A DNA stretch of 64,000 nucleotides from Angiostrongylus vasorum (Eukaryota; Nematoda; Chromadorea; Rhabditida; Metastrongylidae), in NCBI GenBank assembly GCA_018806985.1, contig JADANN010000070.1:186001-250000 (forward strand). The letters are read 5' to 3'. A program made the position numbers and the translations under genes. The notes beneath the pieces were generated by a model, which had not been told where the DNA came from, ran no database searches, and worked only from the letters and a program-made list of their open reading frames with translations. Positions 12,030 through 22,511 of this stretch are shown here, in pieces (position 1 is the stretch's first letter; every line of letters begins with the position of its first letter).

Positions 12030-13910
12030 ACTAGAGTTGCATAAGCAACTTTTAATTTAGATAATTGTATTTCGTTATGTTTATTGCAAAATTTATCAAG
12101 TGGTGAATATCTGTTTGTTTTCGCCACCCTAGTACCATTTTATCACAAAGCTTGAACATGGCATTGCAGTTGCTTAGACAAGTTTTAGAGTAGATCAAGA
12201 TATTACTTGATGCTCTTCTTGAGCACTGTTGCTCACTGAGAAGTTCCTATTTTCCTTACTGTCGTATGTTTCCTTTATTAACTATGTTTTTTCGTACTTC
12301 CCCTCATCAACTGTTCCACGATCAAGTGTATTCTCTGTGTAGTCAACTACATCGTTTTCACATGAGCTTTCTGTGCGAGCTACAGCATTGTATTTCTGAA
12401 CTTTCTGTGCAAACACCTCTATCAGATTGTACCAACTGAGAAACTTTCTAAAGTCTCTCTATGAGTACTAACTCCAGTTTCTTGTCTAAAAATTCCGCCC
12501 ATTACACAGACAGTATAAGGGGCATTACTAGTCATCCCAGTGCATTGGCTCATCTGGTGTTATTAATGTCTTCATCTTCGTCTTGGCGCTTTATCGCTTA
12601 CCTTCATAGATATCGTTACATCGTTAACGTTGTATTAGTACTTTTGCAATAAATGGTTATAAACTAGTGTCTCAGGCATCAATAGATGTGTTCTGTGGAG
12701 AGTTGAAAAAGTTCCTCTTGGCAAATTCGTATGAGGTCGAGTATTCTACTTCAAGATAATGATTACTCGGTACAGAGAATTGACTTGGGGACTGTTTATT
12801 AAGGATTTACTTAGAGTTAGTTACCCGTTCAGAAGATGTGTTAAGCATGTGTTTGTTTTGAGACAAAAGGGATAAAATATTAGAGACCACCAGTTTTTAG
12901 GGATGCGCTATGAATTCGACTTCACTCAATGTATTGTAGAAATGGTTGAAGGTAAACCGGGCCCACACAGTTACTCTCGATGGTCTGTCTACCTGTCTAT
13001 TAAGTCACTGCTTTTCTCGCACCACACAAATTTTGCGCAACATATTGGTGATCGGTCGAAGGCAACGAGATAGAACACGAGAGTGATGAAATCTGAATTA
13101 CAAAACACCTTTGGTCAATGTGCTACACCCGGCGTTAATGTTTGACAAAAAGTTGGACATACAGATAGCTCGAGTGTTGGTCTTTGCAAATTTCATTGTT
13201 ATTGAGACATTTTCTGTACGTTTAGCTGTTCGGCTTATGCTTTTCTGTTGTGATTGAGTACATTTACATAGTAAAATAGTTCTAGTAACTTCTTTTATGA
13301 TTCAGCTAGCAATGCAGTTAGCTTTCTTATAGAGTGGGTTTCATCATCCATTCCAACATTAATCTTTTTTTTACCACTGTAGCATATTTTCCAGTGCACT
13401 GGTACTTGGGTTTGAAAGCAATCGTTCGAACCCTGTGGGTAGAACATTGCTGCCAATAGAACATTAGAATCTAGACTGTTGATGATTGACCACATCATTC
13501 ATTCTCCCGAAGGCAAAAAAAAACCACCATACTCTGGTAGAATACACAAATATTAGAGATCGTTGTTTCTTTCGCTACATCCACTTTTTTCATTCGGTGG
13601 AAGATAATGTGATCCGCTCTCAAAATAGCATCATGGGAATCAGTGCCTTTTTAGGAGCATGGTATGATAAAATGATAAAAAAATTCTTTCATCACATAAT
13701 TTCTCTCATTCAATATTCTGCAAAAGAGGCAGTAAAACTCAGAGATTTCTGTTTTACTTCTATGACCCACACCCAAAAAGTGTTGCAAGGTCTGGAAATG
13801 AAGGTTTCATAGAGTGTTTGCCCATTTGATCGCACTACTCTGACCTTTAAAGAATCTAACGCTCGAAAGGTTTCAATTGTTAACGTCGTTCGACATGGAT
13901 ATCGCCGAAA
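12030..13910. other. intergenic or intronic, no gene seen
   Basis: Mostly AT-rich with scattered short frames. The frame at 13486-13812 is long but of unconvincing composition and has no acceptor or donor. Confidence 0.4.
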
Positions 13911-13916
13911 TTCCAG

Positions 13917-14060
13917 GTGAAAAGTGAAGGCCGCCATTACAATGGGGATAACGATAATTTACCCCCCAAACGGTCAGCTCGTCATTGGGAACGTCATTTG
14001 ATGACAAATCGTGATGAAACCCTTCCAAATCACATCACTCAAACTGATGAAAGCATTCAG
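13917..14060 (+). CDS. candidate coding exon, unidentified
   Basis: An open frame of exactly 48 codons is bounded by the acceptor 'cgaaattccag' and the donor GTAACC. The peptide is basic (contains PPKRSARHWERHL). The same frame reads past the donor to 14240. A further open, protein-like frame lies at 14349-14495 (contains FFEVIRSLRRENSY), but it lacks a clear acceptor. I do not recognise the family. Confidence 0.3.
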
Positions 14061-14499
14061 GTAACCTTGGACGAGAACTTATTAAAGGAGCAATTTATGT
14101 TCATGACATTCCACTTAAAATGTAAGATCAACGACTTTCGAAAATCTTTCGATCCTAGCAAAAAAAGAACTCAGGAGCAAAACCGCCATGGGAGGATCAT
14201 AGCTGTATATCCCCACGAATGTTCACCCACGCATATCTAAATCCTCTAACTTGGTCAAAAATGATCCCATAGATCCCATATTGGGTATGCTAAGAAACTA
14301 AGCTCTTTCACCAAGAGTTATGTAAGCAAGAAAGAGGACATTTAATTGAGTGCGGTCGATAATAACAATTTCTTTGAAGTGATCCGTTCATTGAGGAGGG
14401 AAAACAGTTATTCGACAAAACTTGCTTTGTCCGAAATTCTCAAGGTTCACCTAGAATTCATTTCTAACAAAACTTTAGCTTCAGATGGTTCCCGATGAT

Positions 14500-16040
14500 C
14501 ACGTTTGTGACTACAATTGTCACAGTCAGTTTACTAGGTGGTAAAGTTCACCTTGGCATTTGGCATGTTCTGGACAGATCATGCAAGGTTGTGCAGAACG
14601 TTCTTCCATGTTGTCCTCCTCTTTCTTTGCAAGAATGATTACCGATCATGTGACCATCTTTTGCACCGTCTGCAGAATGTGCTCAGCAGCAATACGTCCA
14701 CCTCCTAGATATCGATCGACCATCGCTTTCGCAGTTAACGCACGAATATGCCTGTTGTGGTCCTCCTCCGCACCAACTGCCTTTCATGAACTTACTAGTA
14801 CTGTTCATCCTTCATGTGTTATGAACTTAGCATGAGAATACTGGACAACAATTCGTAATAAACTGAGATTTATTAAAAACGTCATTGATTCGGCTGATGA
14901 AGGAGGAGCTGATCAGCCGTTAACGCATAAGTCCCTGTTCTCGGATTTTTGATTGTAGTCTTTTAGGGATTCTTAGAACACCTGTGAACCTCATCTGACT
15001 GGTGGAAGGTGTAAGCGAACCGTACCGTATATGGTGATTTCTGTGAAATTTTCTACCTGCATCCGAATATTCGGCTCGAATCAATCTTCTGCAAGGATGG
15101 CTCACCATGTTTGTTCCTTGCTCGAGGAGGAGAAGCATGTTTTTTTTCGCGAGCCATGCAATGCATTGTATTGCGATAACATGACACATCTTTCATCTAT
15201 ACCATGCCTTTCTGTTAGCTACAACATCAGAAGTTCCGCAGCGCTCTTGAGCTTTCGAACTGTTCGCTTTGTTTTTTGCTGCTGAAAGTTTTCTAACCCA
15301 TTCTGCATGGACCTTTGGTTTGTTTCACTTTTCACCATCTTCTACTTGCATAGAAAGGGCTTAATCTAGCTGCTGTTCACTTAGATACCTAAATGGCTCT
15401 TACTCATACGACCTAATGACCCTAGCACTCCTTCTATTCTCCCTATTATCCTACAGTGGTTGCCGATAGAGTGCTGTGATTCCAATGGAGGTTCGGCTAC
15501 GGCATGAGAATCTTTGAAATTTTGTCCTTATTGACGTGTTTAATACTGATCAGGGGAGTTTTACACTGAAATATTGAGTTGCCAGTACCTGCGCTTAACA
15601 AGCAGGTCTTCCATGTCGCGGAAGAGATTCTTCTAGATAGGCAGCTTTTGGGTTAGAAGCGACGTTTCGTGCTAATAGTTGACTTACCGATCCAAGACGG
15701 TGTGTTAAGCCAAATGGAACCGAATCCAACTAGCACTTGACATATATCCCTTATTTTGTTATACTTTTGTGTTTTCCCTTTGTAGTTTGTTATTTTGCAT
15801 AATACTTTGCGCCGTTGTACGGCTATAAGTTGACTTTCGCTGAACTTCGGCACAAATAACCTAACAATTTTTTCAGACTGTTCGTCTTACACAAAAATTG
15901 TATTCAGCAAACACTGCAGCGTCTTCGTTTTCTTCAGTTGGAACGATCCGAGGCGATCGTCTACAGCCGTTCGTTCTAGCAATACGTGTATTCGTAGTTG
16001 CATCGAGTTCAGGGATTTTGGTTGGAGTATCTGCCACTCG
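14500..16040. other. intergenic, no gene assigned
   Basis: On the minus strand, cysteine-containing short frames occur at about 14690-14800 and 14545-14600 (the latter starts at an ATG and contains CMICPEHAKC). I could not build a gene from them. Otherwise nothing was recognised. Confidence 0.3.
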
Positions 16041-16044
16041 AGTG

Positions 16045-16255
16045 AAGTATCCTCTCTCGGCAGTGCCCTTTTACACAGGACGGTTCTTTAGTGACTGTCT
16101 AATCCATAAGACGCGACTCGATTTCAATACGAGGACCCACATTGCGGGGAACGAACGGCTATGGACAAACGACTCAGATCAACGGGGCTTTGAGGAAGTC
16201 GAAGGCGCCGAAACGTTTGTCGAATAAAGATTTTTATAACAAGCTCATGTGAGCT
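16045..16255 (+). repeat. dispersed repeat, shared with 54420-54570
   Basis: The blocks 'acgactcagatca', 'gaggaagtcgaaggcgccgaaacg' (shortened: gaaggcgccgaaacg) and 'tcgaataaa' recur in the same order at 54475-54540. A similar 'gccgaaacgt' phrase lies on the minus strand near 31650-31690. The pattern suggests an old mobile element end. The class is unknown. Confidence 0.5.
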
Positions 16256-16547
16256 AAACACTATTCTGTTGGGTTCTGCTCATTTCAAAATTGTCAAGTG
16301 GTCATGCTTTTCCTTCGTGATTCCTGACAGAACGAAGTCTAGAATGAAATGGAAGTTTGTATCTAATTGTGTGCTGGTGCATGAGTGATATCCGTGTGAT
16401 TCACACAATGTCGTTTATGATCTTTTTCTCTGAAATTTTCAACAGTTGCTCATCTAGTTGATTTTAACTCTTTCCCTACTTATGCTGCTGCTCGATTAGT
16501 GTTCTCTCAGGAATTCCTTTTGAAATACATCTAGAAGTCAGCCGAGG

Positions 16548-17521
16548 ATGTCAATTTGGTACTTTAAGGAAGTGTTCAAGATAATTGAGAAGTCTCAGGT
16601 TAGTTTTTTGAACACTCACTTAAAGAGTTTTTATTTTCTAGGAATCTTGCTTTCTTCGGCACAATTTTTTTTTTGTTTGTTAATTTGCTTTTTGAAGAAC
16701 ATATTTTCTTTTTTCATCAGTCATAACATGGCCATGCCAGAGCGTTTATGTGTTGTGAGTTCCAAGATTTCTGATTGATTCTTGAGTTTATTGTTTTCTG
16801 ATTGATTCTTGAGTTTATTGTTCTATTCGAGTTGCAGTCTCTTCGTCAGACCTTTGTGGGCGTGGCGAAGCAGACCGGTTGGACAGCTCTTGGTACGGTG
16901 GCTGGAGGGCTACTCGTGGGACCATTAGGAGCACTTGTTGGAGGAGTTATTGGAGCTGCCTACGGGTACAATTATAGTAGCGACTATGATGTTAGTTTTT
17001 GCTGGACTCGTTTCTGCTTTTTATGGTATGAGAATTAAAATGCTTTGGCGCAGGCGCAGACAACTGAAAATATTTGTCTCCTAGATTTTTTTCGCCGTTT
17101 TTTTTTCTGTTTTTCCCAACATTGAGATGCGTGTGGAAACTTAACGTACCAGTAATGTTGTATGAGCTAGTATTTTTGGAATGTCCAGGATTGAAACCTT
17201 TTTTTTAATGACACTCTCTGATAGTTGCTAGTTTTCTGCTTCCCCTATTTCTGTAACAATTTGTATTTAGAATTTTATAACTGCTCTTCGCTCAATGACC
17301 GACAAGGAAAAATATGAGGTATCCCAGCAGGTTGGTGTTCCCGATGAGATGTAGGAAAAATAGCTCAGTCGTAGAATCGCTGAGTAGTGGCTTTGCAGAT
17401 TCAAGCTCTTGTGGGGTCGACTGCTATTGAGGCGTTTAACGTGTTCATTATGACAGAAGCTAATCGTCAAAAAGTCATCGATTTGCTTTCTTCCTTTCTC
17501 AAAACTGATCCTAATACCTGA
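16548..17521 (+). CDS. C19orf12-like membrane protein
   Basis: Four exons, 16548-16598, 16838-16990, 17271-17318 and 17399-17521, join in phase 0 to give 124 aa and a TGA stop. All introns are GT-AG with nematode-like acceptors. Exon 2 holds the family hallmark: a glycine-rich hydrophobic stretch with alternating GG pairs (LVGPLGALVGGVIGAAYGY), which in human C19orf12 forms the glycine-zipper-like membrane region. The upstream part (VGVAKQTGWTALGT) matches the family's conserved lead-in. The C-terminal exons (contains ALRSMTDKEKYE and IMTEANRQKVIDLL) match the family's amphipathic tail. Human C19orf12 acts at mitochondria, the ER and lipid contacts, and its mutation causes neurodegeneration with brain iron accumulation. 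The worm role is inferred. The length is slightly under the human 141-152 aa. The start at 16548 is the first in-frame ATG. Confidence 0.85.
16771..16824 (+). repeat. 27-bp tandem duplication in intron 1
   Basis: The 27-base unit at 16771-16797 (starts ctgattgattcttgagttta) is followed immediately by a copy at 16798-16824 that differs at one base. It lies just before the acceptor of exon 2 of the C19orf12-like gene. Confidence 0.95.
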
Positions 17522-19700
17522 TTGCTAAATGTGTCTTTGGGGCCATTCAAAAACCAACATATCGAAGTCCAACGAGTCATACTTTATAAAATTGTTAAAA
17601 TGCTTTCTTTTATTGAAATGGTGTTTGCTGTATTTACGGTGGAAGTGGCTATGAAATTATTGAGATCGACTTTCGGTCCTAAAACATGTGTTATTTCTGT
17701 TCTCGTTATTCCTCCTTGTTTCTGTTTTCTGTTGAAATCTGTGCGGGATTTTTAAATTAGGTCCTAACGGCTTTTCTTTACACTTGTATTTCCTCTTGCA
17801 ATAAAAATTCGAGTGGGATGTATTGCTGGTTCAGAACTAGTTATATTTTGGCCTTTAACAAGTAAAGGTATCGTCGCATTGACATTCTGTAATCAACCTT
17901 TCAGTGGCGATGAACCGAGTGATAGGGAATTGTATATATTAATGATATGCTTCTACCATAATTTCTATGTGATCTTAAATGTCGGAATTTATCCATCTCC
18001 ACATCAACCGTGAGGTGTCGCGGAGAAGGTGGCTGGCGTTTTTTTCTAACCTTCAGGTTTATCAGGTTCACTTTCACTAATAAACGAAAGTACAGAGGCG
18101 GTATTTCTCTTCGTAAAGAGTCTATTTGATAATTGGTTTCTACTGTGATAAATGCTTTTAATCTCACCTAATGACTGATGGTTAACTAACCAATAACTCA
18201 TCACAAGCGTATTTAAAAGACAATGGCCTCAGAATAAAATAAAAGAGGTTAAACAATAGATAACTTGATGAGGCGTGAGGCTGTCAAGAGCAGGAGCAGA
18301 CGGATACGGACTCAAATGTGTTGGGTATCTTCGACATAACATTTCTATGATTTCTACAGAATTCAACTTTATCGACTCAATCAAGAAGCACCGCGATCGA
18401 GAGAGACATCCCTGATTGGTTGTAAGCTTACCTATTCTATTTTATCTACTGGACGTCTGGACTTGATGAAGTTATCTCCAGCCGTTCTAACTTATAACCC
18501 ATTTTTTTTTATTACTCGCTTTTTTTGTGAACTCAACTCCGCTCGACGAACGTCTCGGAAGCCTGGACCACTTTTATATGTGGTAAAAATGAGCTAGTGA
18601 GCACTATAGAAGACACTTTCGAAAGGATGATACCAGGAAGACTATCCTTCAAACAAATGAGGTAATCTGGAGTCTTGAAGGAAAGGCGGTGCTAGGAAGA
18701 TTGTCCTGAAAACAAAAGAATAGAACACCTTACATCGAAATTTATGAAGGGTGAAGCCATGATATGTCTTAATGAAAGCTTTTGGATAGAAGTTCTTAAC
18801 CATCAACCCGTTTTACAGAACGTGTAACGGGCAACGTGAAGACTGTTCACCTGGAATCAGAACTCCACGAAAATTCGTCAAGAAAGATGTGCTGCTTTTC
18901 GTCTCCTCCGAACGGGAAGAACCCATATAGATAAGGTGGCGTTTTACTGTAGTCGATCTGTTTCCATTGGTAATTAGGAGTAAGACTGGCTGATATTTAT
19001 AACGTACGAACGCAGAGGTTATCTCGATATGACACCGACCGGGTCAACTGTATCCTTGTGCATTTGGGGACAAATAAATGGTCGCTTCTGATTCATATTT
19101 AACTCGCAAACTGCCAGTTAGTGAGCACCATCTAGCACCGTATTCGGCCAACTCGAGATCTTTTACGTAAGGATGATCCACAAAGATAATCTCTTAAATT
19201 TACTAGGTAAGGAATTATTCAATGAACAAAATCAAGTCTACTGAGGTGTTCCTTAGCATGTAGGAGTCAATCATAAGCGCTGGTAGCTAAGTGTATTCAG
19301 AAATGTTGTTGGTTAAGACCAGATTTTGCCATGGGTTGAGAGAGCCATGCTAAGAACTTATTGGGCCGTTAGGGGTTGCGATCACTCATCGTTTTTAGCT
19401 TTTTTAAGCCAATATTTGTACAGTTTTCTGGGTTTTTCCCTTTCTTCTCCAAACCGTGTACGCTTATTCTATAAACTGAAGCTCAGCTGATCTTAATATC
19501 CTTGTTTCCCCGTCAGACATCCGAGTTCGATTTTTCTCGGCACTTTGTTTACAGTCACTAAACGTGCTCTAAGCGAGGCGATATCGCTAACAGCTGTTCT
19601 CGTTTCGCTAGAGAATTCACGTGGTTCAACGCTATTACTTTAAAGTCGTTATCTCTTGTTGCTTACATTCTATGTATTCTATTGGTGCAAAGAAGAATGA
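17522..19700. other. intergenic with a diverged LINE relic
   Basis: The stretch 18540-18670 resembles the distal reverse-transcriptase region of the RTE LINE (compare 7975-8065): 'gcctgg', 'cgaaaggatgat', 'aggaagactatcc', 'caaatgagg' occur in the same order. The rest shows no gene. The 3' UTR of the C19orf12-like gene probably ends near the AATAAA at about 17800. Confidence 0.4.
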
Positions 19701-19710
19701 GCGAATTTAG

Positions 19711-22012
19711 ATGACAAGTGAGGAAGCCGATAGCAACCTGTGTTCTTACTGTTTGGCGGTGGTCCTCGGCTCAACTGTCCTGTTGCTCCTCTCGTCGAGA
19801 GTTCGTTTCTACCTGAAGATGTTCCTTTATCTGACGTCAATGATAATCAGTGGAGCCGTTGGTGGGATTATTAGCATACCATATGGCCGATCGCCTGATA
19901 ATCACTATCGAATATTTGGTATTTTCCAATACTTGTGCTCGTTTCTACGACTTCGTTTTACCTTACGGAACAAGCATTATATTGATAGTGATAAGCCGTT
20001 CATCCTAATCGCAAATCATCAAAGCGCTATCGACGTACTCGGTAGGACTTAGAGTACTTTGTATGGAAAAGTTGTGGTGCTCACGGCCGACATTCTGTTA
20101 ATCTCGGTAAATCCCCTGTTCAGTTCAGTCCTTTACATTCTTGTTGAGCAAACACGAGATGTTATTTTGCTCTTTATTGACGGAAAAGCTGACGTTACGG
20201 CGGACTTTGCCTTCGTCAGAGCTTGGAAAGGTCAACTTGACCGCAATCTACCCAGGAAACCCTTCGATAACACCTAGTTGTATAAAAAAGGATAAAGCTT
20301 TTGGCGTTGATCGTGAGGGATGCGCCATGCATTCGACTTCGTTAAGTATGGAAAGCTTGATGGGCGAGGGGGCGCGGGAATCGATCGCATCTGTATTACA
20401 GGGCGCCTCCGACCACTGCGCCAAACGCACCCAACACCTAGTTGTAGTACCTTTTACATAATATCGAACCATCCAATATCTGTTGATCCCTCATGTCTGG
20501 GGAAAAATTGTGTTGGTAGTGGAACATGTCGTTAACCTCTTCATGCTGCTGTTAAGGAATAGTTCAGTAGCAGGATCTGTTCTGCTTAACCCGTTTCTTC
20601 CAGGAATGACATATTGTTGGCCAGAGAATTGCGTTGTGATGCTGAAGAGCAGCTTGAAGTTTTTGCCAGGATTTAATCTGTCTGCTTATATGTGCCATTC
20701 AATTTTTATCAATCGTTTTAGTAAAGAAAAAGCTCATAAAGCCTTAGACTCAACTTTCGATGCCATCACTAAGTATCAGGTACGCTTTAAAATCTATCAG
20801 TCGTAACCGATTCAGGAGTTTTCATGTCTAGCGCTGTCTGTTGTTGGTTCACAGCCCTTTTCTTCAGCGAAAAGTTTGGATTTATCCTGAAGGCACGCGA
20901 AATGCTGGCAATGTCATGCTCCCTTTTAAAAAAGGAGCGTTTGTTCTTTCAGTGGAAGCCAAGGTATCGTGATTTGTACTTATATGTATGTTATTTCTGT
21001 ATTTATTCTGGGCATTGCTGTACAATTCACCACATTTTGTAAAGATATTTTATTCGTGAAGAATTCTTCGTTGGTCTATTACTAGGACCTGTACCCCTGT
21101 ATACATTCTTCCGGTTGCTAGCTGAAAATGTTAAAATTATCGCTGATAGACCATGATGCCCATCTTAATTAGACAATGTTGTACTATCTTACCTACAGGG
21201 ATACTTGAAAGGCCCGTCCTCACTGGTTGTGCAGGCCCTAGCATAATCTCCATTCTTCGGAGTTTTGCTGCTTTAGCCATTGTGATTCCATGGAGTCCTG
21301 AGGTCAGCAAGGCCAAAGTCTGTCCCAGGTCCTCACCACCACAGGCAGGCTCCGCCCTTGTGGATTAGTTGGAGATTTGCCACCATGCGGCTAGTTTGGT
21401 ATCAGTACGGTGACGGATTCTGGTACTGGTTTACTCTTAGCTGGGCTTCCTGTTAGAAACGTGGTACTCCTCTGCTTGTGAGACCCTGCCGAGGGGGATT
21501 AATCCTCCCGCTGTACAGCGCAGCCCGACACCCAGGAAGACCTCCCAGCCACGATGAGGCGGTAAACCGTTGGGAGGTCTCTCCTATCATGGTTTTTAAT
21601 GTGTTCGAGTTTTGCTTGAGGAAATATTCGATGTCAGTTCTTCGTGCTCTTTACTTATTTTTGATACCTTCACAGATATCCGTTTGGAATTTTTTCGTAT
21701 TCAGGTTCCTGTGATATGCTGTGTATTTTCCTCTCATAGCTTCTTTTACGATGCTGTAAGTCTATGACATCTCACATTTTCTTTTATTTCTTTTATACCA
21801 CTCGAACTGGAAAAGTTTTGTAGGAACCACTTGTTCAGGCTGCACGAAGGCTTAGCGGTGGCGAGTGTTTGGTTGAGTTTCTACCTCCAGTAGATCCGTC
21901 CAAGTTTAATGGTGTCAAAGAGCTCAGTGATCACTGTTGGAATATAATGATGGCTAAATATGAAGAACTCAATAAAGAGCTAAGCAACAAGTTATCTCAT
22001 AAAGACAACTAA
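19711..22012 (+). CDS. 1-acyl-sn-glycerol-3-phosphate acyltransferase (AGPAT)
   Basis: Five exons (19711-20041, 20604-20779, 20868-20963, 21705-21755, 21824-22012) join with consistent phases to 280 aa plus TAA, the usual AGPAT length. It transfers an acyl chain to lysophosphatidic acid to make phosphatidic acid, normally in the ER membrane. Exon 1 encodes hydrophobic N-terminal segments and ends at the catalytic NHQSAID block (motif NHxxxxD). Exon 2 carries the conserved [14 protein letters not shown] and [10 protein letters not shown]. Exon 3 carries the substrate-binding YPEGTR and PFKKGAF. Exon 4 encodes [11 protein letters not shown]. The codon at the first junction is split (G|GA). The ATG follows the acceptor 'gcgaatttag' immediately, as in trans-spliced nematode mRNAs. 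Intron 1 carries a SINE and intron 3 a 390-bp repeat, and neither damages the frame. It resembles C. elegans acl-1/acl-2, but I cannot tell which. Confidence 0.93.
20281..20445 (-). mobile_element. tRNA-derived SINE in AGPAT intron 1
   Basis: On the minus strand this has a head with TTGGCGCAGTGGTCGGAGGC and GCGATCGATTCCC as A and B boxes. It jumps to the distal block 'gaagtcgaatgcatggcgca'. The central body is deleted, as in copy 3. Confidence 0.85.
21198..21583 (-). repeat. 390-bp dispersed repeat in AGPAT intron 3
   Basis: A full-length copy in reverse orientation, from 'ggatacttgaaaggcccgtc' to 'gtaaaccgttgggagg'. It lies between the exon ending at 20963 and the exon starting at 21705, so it is spliced out as antisense sequence. 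Confidence 0.85.
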
Positions 22013-22511
22013 CACATGTATAGTTATTTTGTGCAGTTCAGTTAACGGTGCGCCTAATGCATTTATAGGTTTTGATTTTTTCACCCAGCGTTTTCACAGA
22101 TGTTGTCATTTACTAACTCAGACCAACTAATATTTGTTGCCTATTTGATAATTTGAAAGATGTTGCCTGTTCCAGGGAATTACTCGCTCGTAACTTGATG
22201 TCAGAATTTATCTCAAATGTCTATACTGTGGACAGTTACCTATTACGCAAGTTTTGTCCCATCTTACTTGGTCTTAATGCCAGGCATTTAGTCGTGTATA
22301 TGAAGAATTTAATGTATTTGCATATGGTGACGAGATGTTGGCATTGGCGATATGCATGTCTGTACCTATTTATCCCGTTTGAGATGTCTGCCCTAGACGT
22401 GTCCCTTGCTAAAGTACTGTAGTTAAAGGTGTTACTTAGCGCAAAGAAGATCGAACATCGTTCCCTAGCCTGAGTCGGAAGCCGCTTCTAGTCCAAGCAA
22501 CAGGTGGATTC

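Noticed and set aside
14349..14495. Frame with FFEVIRSLRREN considered as a cohesin STAG/SCC-3 exon
   Set aside because: Only a few residues resemble the STAG N-terminal block and there is no clear acceptor, so the family was not assigned.
20059..20535. ORFs on both strands inside AGPAT intron 1
   Set aside because: They cover intron sequence and a SINE. The acyltransferase frame splices from 20041 to 20604.
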